From NCBI GenBank assembly GCA_947168325.1, contig CAMVLN010000024.1:1-14650 (forward strand): 14,650 bases of DNA, given 5' to 3'. Made by a program: the position numbers and the translations under genes. This DNA comes from an uncultured Elusimicrobia bacterium. GTDB taxonomy: Bacteria; Elusimicrobiota; Endomicrobiia; Endomicrobiales; Endomicrobiaceae. This document shows positions 1 through 8,312 of the stretch, in pieces (the stretch's first letter is position 1; every line of letters begins with the position of its first letter). The notes below the pieces were generated by a model. The model was not told where the DNA came from and did no database searches. It saw only the letters and a list, made by a program, of their open reading frames with translations.

Positions 1-8
1 AATTGTTT

Positions 9-1454
9 ATGATAAGAAAAATTGTCTTAATATTTAATTTTTTGCTAACAATGATGTTGTTTTTTCCTTTTTCAATAATTTGTTTGGCAGAAGATATTGA
101 TATTCCTAAAATAATAAATATTCAAGGAAAACTTACCACCGATTCTGGACAAGCATTAAGTGGTAAAAGTTATAGTATGACTTTTAATATGTATGATGGG
201 AGCTCTCCAGTTTTTACTACAACAGAAAATGGAACTTTGGATGATAATGGTTTATATAGTAAGAATATAGATATATCTGCTTTTTTGAGTGGTCATAATT
301 TTTCAAAGTCATATTCTTTTGATGTAGAAATTGTGGCTGGTGGGAAAACTATAACATCGGCAAGAACAAATTTTGCCTCAAGTCCTTATGCTTTTTATGC
401 CTCAACTTCTACATATGCAGAAAAAATTGCGACTTCTGGAACACAAGATCAAGTGTGGGGAACGATAGATCCTTATGGAACACAAGGTTGGAAATCTGTT
501 GGGGAAATATCAGTATCTACAGCGACATATGCAAAGGTATTAGTATCGAGTTCTGCTGGAGGGACAGCATTGGAAGATGACAATTTTAAGAGTGAACATA
601 CATATAATATTAAAGTAGCAACAGCGAGTTGGTTAGATACGGAAAATAAATTAACAGATGATAATTTTAAGCAATCAACACATACATGGACAGCAGAAAA
701 CACATATAATATTGCAGTAGGGTCAGCAAGTTATTCAATAAGTGCAAGTTCAGCAAGTTCAATATCAGTATCGACGACAGTTGCTAGTGGAGTAGCATGG
801 GGGATAAGTGATGGGGTACAACAATGGATAGATGTTTCAAATGTGGAAATATCTACAGCGACATATGCAAAGGTATTAGTATCTAGTTCTGCTGGAGGGA
901 CAGCATTGGAAGATGATAATTTTAAGAGTGAACATACATATAATATTAAAGTAGCAACAGCGAGTTGGTTAGATACGGCAAATAAATTAACAGATGATAA
1001 TTTTAAAAATCCATATGACCATACATATAACATAAAAGTTGGTACAGCAGTCTATGTAGAGGCAACAGCTGGCGATCTTGCTGAGATTTATAAGTCAACA
1101 GAAAAACTTGTGCCTGGTGATGTTGTTTCTATAGATATAACAAAAGATAACTCTATAATAAAAACAAAAGTGGCAGAAGATACTTTAGTTGCAGGTATAG
1201 TATCTACAGAGCCAGGATTATTAATAAATGCTAATGAAAGAGGTTATAAATTAGCTTTAGTTGGTAAGGTTCCTACTAAAGTTTGTAACGAAGGTGGTAG
1301 TATAAAAAGAGGAGATTTGTTAGTATCAGCATCTTTAGCGGGGTATGCAAAAAAAGCAGGGGATAATCCAAAGGTAGGAACTGTTATTGGAAAAGCTCTT
1401 GAGAGCTTTAATTCTAGAAAAGGGACTATATTGGTTTTGGTAAACTTGCAATGA
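9..1454 (+). CDS. Secreted surface protein with duplicated internal repeat and tail-fibre-like C-terminus
   Basis: Predicted exported protein of 481 residues. I chose ATG at 9, where a Sec signal peptide begins (positive MIRK, hydrophobic core, likely cleavage after CLA at residue 27). A TTG two codons earlier is open, but the ribosome site lies at the window edge and cannot be judged. Residues 36-130 hold an 'IQGKL...G...MTFNMYDG' module of the kind that begins many bacterial surface and fibre proteins. Residues 165-345 are Ser/Thr/Ala-rich with repeated 'STATYAKV', 'DDNFK' and 'TYNIKV.TA' units, including two almost identical 52-residue blocks. Residues 355-481 (GDLAEIY, GIVSTEPGLL, GKVPTKV, GDLLVSAS, GTVIGKALE, VLVNLQ) match a C-terminal domain I have seen on repeat-bearing surface proteins but cannot name. 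Its stop overlaps the next start (ATGA), so translation is probably coupled. Function unknown; a fibre or adhesin role is inference. Confidence 0.85.
   Translation: MIRKIVLIFNFLLTMMLFFPFSIICLAEDIDIPKIINIQGKLTTDSGQALSGKSYSMTFNMYDGSSPVFTTTENGTLDDNGLYSKNIDISAFLSGHNFSKSYSFDVEIVAGGKTITSARTNFASSPYAFYASTSTYAEKIATSGTQDQVWGTIDPYGTQGWKSVGEISVSTATYAKVLVSSSAGGTALEDDNFKSEHTYNIKVATASWLDTENKLTDDNFKQSTHTWTAENTYNIAVGSASYSISASSASSISVSTTVASGVAWGISDGVQQWIDVSNVEISTATYAKVLVSSSAGGTALEDDNFKSEHTYNIKVATASWLDTANKLTDDNFKNPYDHTYNIKVGTAVYVEATAGDLAEIYKSTEKLVPGDVVSIDITKDNSIIKTKVAEDTLVAGIVSTEPGLLINANERGYKLALVGKVPTKVCNEGGSIKRGDLLVSASLAGYAKKAGDNPKVGTVIGKALESFNSRKGTILVLVNLQ
514..670 (+). repeat. 157-bp direct repeat, copy 1
   Basis: In-frame direct repeat inside the first gene. 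It aligns without gaps to 850-1006 at an offset of 336 bp with only three mismatches (548 G/T, 581 C/T, 643 A/C), two of them silent and one changing Glu to Ala. It encodes the STATYAKV to DDNF block. The silent-site identity points to a recent duplication or gene conversion. Confidence 0.95.
850..1006 (+). repeat. 157-bp direct repeat, copy 2
   Basis: Second copy of the repeat at 514-670, same frame and orientation. The 179 bp between the copies is a Ser/Ala-rich linker (SISASSASSISVST and flanking sequence). The 336-bp period is a multiple of three, so recombination between copies would remove or add 112 residues without breaking the frame. Confidence 0.95.
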
Positions 1455-2686
1455 TAAATAGAAAAATTTTTTTATGTTTTATTATTTTGTTTGTTTTTGT
1501 TGTATCATTTATTTATGCAGATCATAATAATGTTAATTTTGTTTCTGTGTTAAATGGTTCAAATACAAAAGTAGATCAGAATTTATCTTCTTCTGTTTTT
1601 GTTGGGCAGGCAATTGTATTTGAAACTAAAGGTACAAAAGATTTAATTGCGACATCGGGCTTTGCTTCAACAATTTTAAAAGTTAATAGTAATAATATAA
1701 CTTTTATAAACCAAACTGAAGATAAAGTTTTTAAAGACATAAAAATTCCTGTTAAAGTAAAAATAGAAACTGCTGTTGGAAAAATTACAAAAGTTAGATA
1801 TAAAATATCACAGGGTGGAGAAGAGAACTGGGAAGATGAAATTGATTATTATGAAGGTTCTGAAATGGCAGGTTCCAGCACTTTTGAGTTTTCAAAAGAT
1901 ATTTTATTTACAAAAGGTAAAAGTGAGAATTATATTAAGGTGTATGCTCAATATACAAATGGTACAGAAGAATATGCAAGTAGTTGGTCCCCGGCATATA
2001 CTATAAAGCTCAATGTTGCTGATGAGATAGAATTTAAATCTCCAGATCGTCTTACAAAGTTTTCGTCTTTAAATCCAACAATTCAAACTACAAAATTTTC
2101 TTTAAATTTGACGACAGTTAATGTTTCATTATTGGAAGGAAATTCTGATATATTAGGAACAAAATTATATGAAATAAAACTTGATACAACTACAAATGAA
2201 TATTATAAAATGTATGATGAAAGTTTAGGAAGTATTTCATATTTAAATTCTGAAGTGATAAAAAAATATAACGAACAAGAAGGAACAAATATTCCTGAAA
2301 CATTAAAAGAAAATCAGGAATATACATTAAAAATAGAATCAAATAAAGGAATGGACACGGTTGTATTTAAAGCAATAGGAGGTGGCATAGCAGACATATT
2401 ACCGTATCCTTCACCTTTTAATCCAAACAAAGAAAAAGTCAAGATTAGATATCTTATAGCTAAAGATTCCAGAGTTACAATTAAGTTGTACGACAAAGCT
2501 GGAAAAATAGTTTATAATTTGATTCAAAATGAATATAGAAATGCAGGAACAAATGAAGAAGAGTGGAATGGAAGAAGTTATGCAGGAGAGAAACTTGCAA
2601 CAGGAGCATACATAGTTGAAATAATTGCTAAATCTTCAAGTGGTGAAGATAGAAGATACACAGCTTTGGCTATAGTAGGAAAATAG
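1451..2686 (+). CDS. Secreted protein with C-terminal FlgD/T9SS-like Ig domain
   Basis: Exported protein of 411 residues; the start overlaps the previous stop (ATGA) and has no clear Shine-Dalgarno, which fits coupled translation. Residues 1-23 are a Sec signal peptide ending FIYA. The middle (about 25-310) is beta-rich with no family I recognise. Residues 315-411 carry a recognisable pattern: 'PYPSPFNPN', then 'KLYDKAGKIV', 'NAGTNEEEWNGR', 'GEKLATGAYIVEI' and a final strand. This is the FlgD-Ig fold, also used as the type A C-terminal sorting domain of type IX secretion cargo. Whether it acts as a sorting signal here is inference, made more interesting by the PorV-like barrel one base downstream. 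It could equally be a plain structural Ig domain on a periplasmic or surface protein. Confidence 0.85.
   Translation: MINRKIFLCFIILFVFVVSFIYADHNNVNFVSVLNGSNTKVDQNLSSSVFVGQAIVFETKGTKDLIATSGFASTILKVNSNNITFINQTEDKVFKDIKIPVKVKIETAVGKITKVRYKISQGGEENWEDEIDYYEGSEMAGSSTFEFSKDILFTKGKSENYIKVYAQYTNGTEEYASSWSPAYTIKLNVADEIEFKSPDRLTKFSSLNPTIQTTKFSLNLTTVNVSLLEGNSDILGTKLYEIKLDTTTNEYYKMYDESLGSISYLNSEVIKKYNEQEGTNIPETLKENQEYTLKIESNKGMDTVVFKAIGGGIADILPYPSPFNPNKEKVKIRYLIAKDSRVTIKLYDKAGKIVYNLIQNEYRNAGTNEEEWNGRSYAGEKLATGAYIVEIIAKSSSGEDRRYTALAIVGK
2674..2680 (+). promoter_or_regulatory. Ribosome binding site of the barrel gene
   Basis: AGTAGGA lies inside the last codons of the preceding gene, 7 nt before ATG 2688. 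It supports that start, only one base after the upstream stop. Confidence 0.6.
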
Positions 2687-2687
2687 T

Positions 2688-3728
2688 ATGAAAAAAATAA
2701 TAAAAAATTCTTTATTAATTTTCTTATGTTTGCTTTTTTTAGGTATAGATAATTCTTTTGCTGGGACAGATGCAGCAGCTTTTTTAAAAAAAAGTGTTGG
2801 TTTAAAAGCTATAGCAATGGGAGGAGCTTTTACTTCTATAGCTGATGATACATCTGCAATCTATTGGAATCCTGCAGGGCTTGCACAAATACAAGATAGT
2901 TTTTCTGTATATGCTATGGGAACAACTGGAATATCTGATAAATATCCTGGACTTAAAGATGTTATTCCTACACATCAATTTTTTGCTGTTTCTATTCCAA
3001 TACAAAAATTGACAGATTTTTTAGGGAAAACAGTAATAGGTATCGGATATATATCTTCAAAAATGGATAATATTCCAAATACAAGTGATAGAGCTGAAAG
3101 ATTAGGAACTATAAGTGATAGTGATAGTGCTTATTATTTAACAGCAGGTTTTCCTTTATGGCAGTCAAATACAAGTTTATATATAGGGGCATCATTAAAG
3201 TATATTACTAAAAGTATGTCAGATATCGGAGTTTCAGTTGGAGGATTAGATATGGATGTAGGAGTTATATACTCAATAGATGCTTTTAAATATGGAAGGA
3301 TAAGTTTCGGTGCGATATTTCAAAAAGGTGTAAGTATGGGAGATGATAGTGCTCCTGTGACAGCAAAATTTGGTGTTTCAAATAAAATTGTGTTTGCAGA
3401 AAGATTACAACTTGCAGGAGCTTTAGACTTAGTTCAAAGGCAAAAAGAACCTTTGGTAGGAAATTTAGGTATAGAATTTGGAATAATAGACATTATAAAT
3501 TTGTATTCGTTTGGAATTAATGGATTTTTTTTAAGAGGTGGAATTGAAGGATATGCTATTGAAAATAGATACGATATTTCGGCAGATTATAATGAAACAG
3601 TTTCTTATAATTTTGGTTTGGGAATAGGATTCTCTATTTTCAAAACTATTTTGAATTTAGATATAGCAATGTGTAGTGGAAATATATTTGATCAAAAGAC
3701 AAAATTTGCACTTAATTTCTTTTTCTAG
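2688..3728 (+). CDS. PorV/PorQ-like outer-membrane beta-barrel protein
   Basis: Outer-membrane barrel of the PorV/PorQ (FadL/UPF0164-like) type, 346 residues. Signal peptide 1-25 ends SFA, followed by Gly-Thr-Asp. The diagnostic N-terminal stretch is at residues 38-66: GLKAIAMGGAF, then ADD, then IYWNPAGLA. The rest alternates short amphipathic strands with glycine-rich turns (for example VIGIGYIS, LYIGASLKY, ISFGAIFQKG), and the protein ends in aromatic FALNFFF, a good barrel-assembly C-terminus. In Bacteroidetes PorV is an outer-membrane partner of type IX secretion that receives cargo C-terminal domains; relatives in other phyla are mostly uncharacterised. No other T9SS component is visible in the window, so a secretion role is inference. 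Hydrophobic-substrate transport in the FadL manner is the alternative. Confidence 0.87.
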   Translation: MKKIIKNSLLIFLCLLFLGIDNSFAGTDAAAFLKKSVGLKAIAMGGAFTSIADDTSAIYWNPAGLAQIQDSFSVYAMGTTGISDKYPGLKDVIPTHQFFAVSIPIQKLTDFLGKTVIGIGYISSKMDNIPNTSDRAERLGTISDSDSAYYLTAGFPLWQSNTSLYIGASLKYITKSMSDIGVSVGGLDMDVGVIYSIDAFKYGRISFGAIFQKGVSMGDDSAPVTAKFGVSNKIVFAERLQLAGALDLVQRQKEPLVGNLGIEFGIIDIINLYSFGINGFFLRGGIEGYAIENRYDISADYNETVSYNFGLGIGFSIFKTILNLDIAMCSGNIFDQKTKFALNFFF

Positions 3729-3739
3729 AGGATAAGATT

Positions 3740-4621
3740 ATGAATAAAATTTTTTTAATTTTTCTTGTTCCATTTTTTTTATTATTGAACCTGGTAAGAG
3801 GAGTTTATGGTGCAGAAAAAAAAGATATTGCTGATCCTATTATGCAAGAAATAATTACAGAATTAAGTGCTAAAATGCCTAGATTTATCAATAAGTATGG
3901 TACTGCGGTGTTTGTTGCTGATGAGCAAATAACGAGGGGATCTTTACTTCAAGCTTTGTATGAATATGACAAAAAGCTATCGTCAAAAAATGTGACAGGA
4001 GCATCTTCTATATCTTCATCAGGAGTTATTTCTAAAAAAGATTATGATTTTCTAAATACAAAAATTTTGGCTTTAGAAAAAAAATTAAAAAATATAGGTA
4101 TAAAAGGAGATACTGCTAAAATTACAACAAAAACAAAATCAGCTAGTTTCACAGATATGATGGGAGATTTAGAAGTAAATATGCCAATGTTGTTAGATAT
4201 TACATTAGAAAATTCTAAAGTATTTAAAGCATTAGAGCAAAAAGTTAATTCTTTTGGTGGTATGGATATGAAAGCAAACATAGATGTGAAATCTACATCT
4301 GTTTCTCAAAAGACATTAGAAACTATACAAAGAAATATTATGAATTTGAATAAAAAGGTAGATGCTGTTGAATCGTCTCTGGCATTTGTACAAAAAGGAG
4401 AGAAAGTTTTAGAATTAGAAAAAGAAGCCAATTATTCAAATACAAAAAATACTGCAGATATAAAAAAAATAGAAAAAAGATTATCAAATTTAGAAAAATC
4501 TAGTAAAAGTTGTAGTAGACATGATTCTGATGGATCTTCATTAATATCTAGCAAAACTGGAACTGTTGCAAAGATAAGTTTAGGTTTATCATTGATAGTA
4601 GCTTTGTTTGTTGCGAGATAA
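3740..4621 (+). CDS. Exported coiled-coil protein of unknown function
   Basis: 293 residues, not matched to a named family. A signal peptide spans 1-25 (VYGA, then EKKD). Residues 48-80 (RFINKYGTAVFVADEQITRGSLL and on to YDKKL) resemble the second half of an S-layer-homology repeat, whose hallmark is 'F..D..ITR.E', but one partial unit is weak evidence. Residues 98-120 and 190-255 have heptad-like Leu/Ile spacing and are probably coiled coils. The C-terminal 15 residues (KISLGLSLIVALFVAR) are hydrophobic and could anchor the protein in a membrane. AGAGGA seven bases before the ATG, overlapping the preceding stop, supports the start. Position between the barrel and the FHA receptor suggests an envelope structural or linker protein; that is inference. 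Confidence 0.8.
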   Translation: MNKIFLIFLVPFFLLLNLVRGVYGAEKKDIADPIMQEIITELSAKMPRFINKYGTAVFVADEQITRGSLLQALYEYDKKLSSKNVTGASSISSSGVISKKDYDFLNTKILALEKKLKNIGIKGDTAKITTKTKSASFTDMMGDLEVNMPMLLDITLENSKVFKALEQKVNSFGGMDMKANIDVKSTSVSQKTLETIQRNIMNLNKKVDAVESSLAFVQKGEKVLELEKEANYSNTKNTADIKKIEKRLSNLEKSSKSCSRHDSDGSSLISSKTGTVAKISLGLSLIVALFVAR

Positions 4622-4640
4622 AATATTAAGGTGTATGTAT

Positions 4641-4646
4641 TAGGAG
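4641..4646 (+). promoter_or_regulatory. Ribosome binding site of the FHA receptor gene
   Basis: TAGGAG, 7 nt before ATG 4654. It fixes the start of the FHA protein in the 32-nt gap. Confidence 0.65.
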
Positions 4647-4653
4647 TATTAAA

Positions 4654-6876
4654 ATGCCTAGATTGCTGGTAAAGAAAAGAGAAGAAATTATTGAAGAGTA
4701 TGTTATAAAAAAGAATAAGATAAAAATTTTTATTGGAAGTAAAAGAGGTAATGATATAGTTATTGTAGGTAATGGTATTTCTGAAAAGCATTGTACGATA
4801 GTATCTAGAGATAATGGGTATATTATTAAAGATCATAATACAATATTTGGAACAAAAGTCAATTCTAAAAATATAATAGAGTCTGTGCTGAGTTTTGATG
4901 ATGAAATTTGTATTGGAGAATATAGACTATCATTTTTAGAGGATATTTCATATAAACAAGATGTACTTCTTATTCCTCAATATTATCTTATAGGAATTTA
5001 CGGGAAGTTTTATGGTAAAAAATTTTTTTTAAAAAAAGAAGGAGATACTTTTATTGGTAGAGAAACTTTATCTCCTAGAGGAATAGAAAATGATATAATT
5101 CTGCATGGAGATATGACTGTATCAAAGGGACATGCAAAAATTTCTTCTATACATGGACAATATAGTATTACAGATGTTGGTAGCACAGGTGGAGTTGCTG
5201 TAAATGGTGAAAAATTAGGACAATTAAATACTTTAAAAATTTCTTTAGGAGATGAGATTTCAATAGGTAGGACTATTTTTAGAGTTGTTGATTATTTTAC
5301 AGAGAATTATTCTTTACCTTTAAAACAAAAGCTTAAGATGTTGGTTTTTTTTAAATATCTTTCTATATTTATATCTTTAGTTGTTTCGTTGTTTTCTTTT
5401 TATTTTTTATTTTCCGGGTTTTCAACATATTTAACTTTGACTTCTTCTTTATCTAAGCTTAATTTGTCATTAAATACAAATTGGTCTAAAGAAGTTCCTG
5501 TAAAAACAGATTTTTCTTCATATAATATAACATCAACACCTTTAGTTGCAGATTTAGATAAAGATGGATTTAATGATATTTCAATGTTAAGTTCTAACGG
5601 TTTTTTATATGCATGGAATGGTTTAGATGGTAATAAGATTTGGCCACCTATAGAAATTTCAAATTCAGGAGTATGTTCATTAGTTGCAGATGATATAAAT
5701 AATGATGGAGTTGCTGATATTATAATTGCAGGAAACTTCTCTTTAATATATATAATAGATGGGCAAACAGGAAATATTATAAGAAGAGAATTTTTAAGTG
5801 GTACTATTTCAAAAAATACTCCTGTAGTTTGTGATTTGGATGGGGATGGGAAAAAAGATATTGTCGTTGTTAGTGAAGAAGGAAATGTTTTTTTTATGTA
5901 TTCTCCAGGTTTTGATAGTAGTTACACAAAAATTTCTGAATCTGTAGATGGTCCTGTATATGCTAGTCCTGTTATTTTATTGAGAAAGAATTTTTCTCCT
6001 TTCGTTGTTGTAGCTAATTATGATAGTAAAGTTTTTTTTATAGATGGAAAAACTAGAATAAAAAAGACAGTTAATTTGTTAGAGAAAAGTGGTAAAGTTC
6101 ATCTTGTATCTGGTGCTCCGGCAATAGGTGATATAAATGGTGATGGTATTGATGAAGTTGTAGTTCAATCAAATATTCCGCAGTATGTTTCTGCTATAGA
6201 TACGACGAATTTTTCAGTTATGTGGACATACTTCGTTGAGCCAATTCCTCCTTCAAATTTAAAATTTAATTCTTCTCCAGTAGTTTCCGATTTTAATGGG
6301 GATGGGATTTGTGATGTTGCTGTTTTATCAGGAAATGGAACGGTGCAAATTTTAAAAGGGAATACACTTTATCCTTCTGGTGAAATGTTATGGAAACTAT
6401 CTATTCCAGAAGCAAAAAGAATTATATCTTCTCCTGCTGTTTACGATTTTGATAAAGATGGAATAAATGAAATTGTTTTTGGGACAGAAGATGGAAAGCT
6501 AGTTGTTGCGAAAAGTAATCCAAAAAGAAGGGAATTAGAGGTTATGACAGATATAAAAGCGAGTAATTTAGCGATTACATCAACACCTATTCTAGCAGAT
6601 ATAGATGGTGATGGTTTAATAGAAATTTTGTATACAAATATTCAAGATTCTATTCAAATAGTAAAAACTAATGCTAAGACAATAAAAAATCTTCAAATTT
6701 GGCCAATGTTTTTAGCCAATGCTAAACATACATCTATTTTTTCAGATAAAAAGATTAAAGATATTTCTATAAAGAAGATGATTATAGGATTTTTAATATT
6801 GATTTTATTTATTTTGTTTAAAGTTAGAAGTGTTGCTAGTAAAGCTAAAAAAAGAGTAAAGGTTATATATATATGA
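4654..6876 (+). CDS. Transmembrane FHA-FHA / FG-GAP propeller-like receptor
   Basis: 740 residues, apparently a membrane-spanning receptor. FHA domain 1 (about 22-95) has NDIVI, SEKH (S43, H46) and FGTKVN, but Gly-Ser replaces the usual Gly-Arg at 28-29. FHA domain 2 (about 110-213) keeps the phosphothreonine-binding set: IGR (R136), VSKGHA (S157, H160), DVGSTGG and VNG. A hydrophobic segment at 231-260 follows, then residues 285-680 carry seven FG-GAP calcium motifs of D.D.DG..D type beginning at D300, D347, D394, D493, D546, D598 and D649. A second transmembrane helix (707-723) and a basic tail end the protein. Topology inferred: FHA domains in the cytoplasm, repeats outside. FHA domains bind phosphothreonine, so a Ser/Thr kinase partner is expected; the PP2C gene overlaps its stop by ATGA. 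Confidence 0.9.
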   Translation: MPRLLVKKREEIIEEYVIKKNKIKIFIGSKRGNDIVIVGNGISEKHCTIVSRDNGYIIKDHNTIFGTKVNSKNIIESVLSFDDEICIGEYRLSFLEDISYKQDVLLIPQYYLIGIYGKFYGKKFFLKKEGDTFIGRETLSPRGIENDIILHGDMTVSKGHAKISSIHGQYSITDVGSTGGVAVNGEKLGQLNTLKISLGDEISIGRTIFRVVDYFTENYSLPLKQKLKMLVFFKYLSIFISLVVSLFSFYFLFSGFSTYLTLTSSLSKLNLSLNTNWSKEVPVKTDFSSYNITSTPLVADLDKDGFNDISMLSSNGFLYAWNGLDGNKIWPPIEISNSGVCSLVADDINNDGVADIIIAGNFSLIYIIDGQTGNIIRREFLSGTISKNTPVVCDLDGDGKKDIVVVSEEGNVFFMYSPGFDSSYTKISESVDGPVYASPVILLRKNFSPFVVVANYDSKVFFIDGKTRIKKTVNLLEKSGKVHLVSGAPAIGDINGDGIDEVVVQSNIPQYVSAIDTTNFSVMWTYFVEPIPPSNLKFNSSPVVSDFNGDGICDVAVLSGNGTVQILKGNTLYPSGEMLWKLSIPEAKRIISSPAVYDFDKDGINEIVFGTEDGKLVVAKSNPKRRELEVMTDIKASNLAITSTPILADIDGDGLIEILYTNIQDSIQIVKTNAKTIKNLQIWPMFLANAKHTSIFSDKKIKDISIKKMIIGFLILILFILFKVRSVASKAKKRVKVIYI

Positions 6877-8312
6877 TAATATTTAGTAATGCTAAGACGA
6901 CAACAGGTTTAGTAAGAATAGAAAATCAAGATTGCTTTGGTATGAAATTAGAAAATGATTTCTTTTTTGTTTGTGATGGTATGGGTGGGGCAGTAGCAGG
7001 TGATTTTGCTAGTAAAAGTACTTCTGATATAGTTCTTTCTTTGTATGATAAAATTACGAAGGAAGATTGTGTTTATGTTATTGGTGAAAAGTTTAGTTCT
7101 TATGATGAAAATATTATAAAACCTATAGTACTTATAAAAATAGCTAATAAATATTTAAACAATATTACAAAAAAATATCCAAAATTAGTTGGTATGGGAA
7201 CAACTTTTACAGGAGTTTGGTTTGATAAAAAGACAGATTTAGTACATATATATAATGTTGGTGATAGTAGAGTTTATAGAATTAGAAATGGATTAATACA
7301 ACAAATGACTAAAGATCATTCTAAAGTAGAAGAATTGATTGATAGTTGTAAGATGAAAAGAGAAGATATAAAAAAAGTAGAGTTCCAGAGCATGATAACA
7401 AGAGCATTAGGAATATGTCCAACAGTAAAAGTTGACTATAAGTCGGATATAGTTAAAGGTGGGGATGTATATGTTTTGTGTTCAGATGGTTTAAATGAAG
7501 GAATAACAGACACTGATATAAATGATATTGTGAATATGTACAAGGCTGACCCTATTGCGATTTCAAATAAACTTATTTTAGCTGCGAACAATGCGGGGGG
7601 AAGAGATAATACAACTGTTATATCAGTATGTGTTCAAGATGATGCTGTAGCAAAAGAAAATAATAGTAGTTTATCTGTTTTTGTGCAAAAAGAAGTAATT
7701 ATTGTAGAAGCTGAAAATAAAGAAGCTTCTTCTAAAATAGATTCTATAATTTCTAAATTTAAGGGTATTTTTTCTGTTCCAATTCCTAAATTAGAGGTAA
7801 AAAAAAATATAGTTGGTAATCCTTTTTTTATTGCGATAGTGTTAGTTTTTCTTTTTATTTGTGGATTTTTTATTTATACAAAAAATGATAATATTGAACA
7901 AAAAAGCATTACAGATTTAACTGGAAATATTTCTGGAATAAAACTAGATATTAGAACTTTACCACAACATAAAATAGATGAAATAAGAAGTACAGAAGGA
8001 AAAGTTGCTAAAATGCAAATTTTACAAGATTGTTTGACGAATTTTGAACAAACACTAGTTCCCATATCTAATGTTATAGTATCTTTGTCTTTAAAAGACA
8101 AAAATAAATTTATGGGAATATCAGGTTATAAACCGTTGGAAATAAAATTACCAAAAGGAACTTATTTGATGACTTTGTCCTATCCGAATTATAAAATATT
8201 AAATAGTAAGTTTGAATTGGTTGATACATTGGATGTATCTTTAGAAAGTGCACAGAATTTGTATAGTTTGTTTGTAATTATGGTATCAGAGAAAATTTTT
8301 GATAATGTTTAA
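6873..8312 (+). CDS. Membrane-anchored PP2C Ser/Thr phosphatase with PEGA-like domain
   Basis: 479 residues. Residues 1-255 form a complete PP2C-family (PPM) phosphatase: R15 with NQD 18-20, DGMGG 35-39, GTT 109-111, NVGDSRVYR 128-136, TKDHS 146-150, TRALG 176-180, CSDGL 203-207 and GGRDNT 242-247. The metal-binding aspartates D20, D35, D205 and D245 are all present, so it should be active, removing phosphate from Ser/Thr in the cytoplasm. A linker leads to one transmembrane helix (317-335) and an external part, in which residues 405-457 ('GYKPLEIKLPKGTYLMTLSYPNY') look like a PEGA domain, often attached to bacterial Ser/Thr kinases. The ATGA overlap with the FHA receptor argues for coupled synthesis. 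Likely targets are phosphothreonines read by those FHA domains; the kinase is not in the window. Confidence 0.92.
   Translation: MIIFSNAKTTTGLVRIENQDCFGMKLENDFFFVCDGMGGAVAGDFASKSTSDIVLSLYDKITKEDCVYVIGEKFSSYDENIIKPIVLIKIANKYLNNITKKYPKLVGMGTTFTGVWFDKKTDLVHIYNVGDSRVYRIRNGLIQQMTKDHSKVEELIDSCKMKREDIKKVEFQSMITRALGICPTVKVDYKSDIVKGGDVYVLCSDGLNEGITDTDINDIVNMYKADPIAISNKLILAANNAGGRDNTTVISVCVQDDAVAKENNSSLSVFVQKEVIIVEAENKEASSKIDSIISKFKGIFSVPIPKLEVKKNIVGNPFFIAIVLVFLFICGFFIYTKNDNIEQKSITDLTGNISGIKLDIRTLPQHKIDEIRSTEGKVAKMQILQDCLTNFEQTLVPISNVIVSLSLKDKNKFMGISGYKPLEIKLPKGTYLMTLSYPNYKILNSKFELVDTLDVSLESAQNLYSLFVIMVSEKIFDNV

Noticed and set aside
473..1033. Long minus-strand open frames across the repeat region of the first gene
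   Set aside because: They mirror the repeats of the real gene, have no signal or ribosome site, and repeat the same antisense peptide, so they are shadows.
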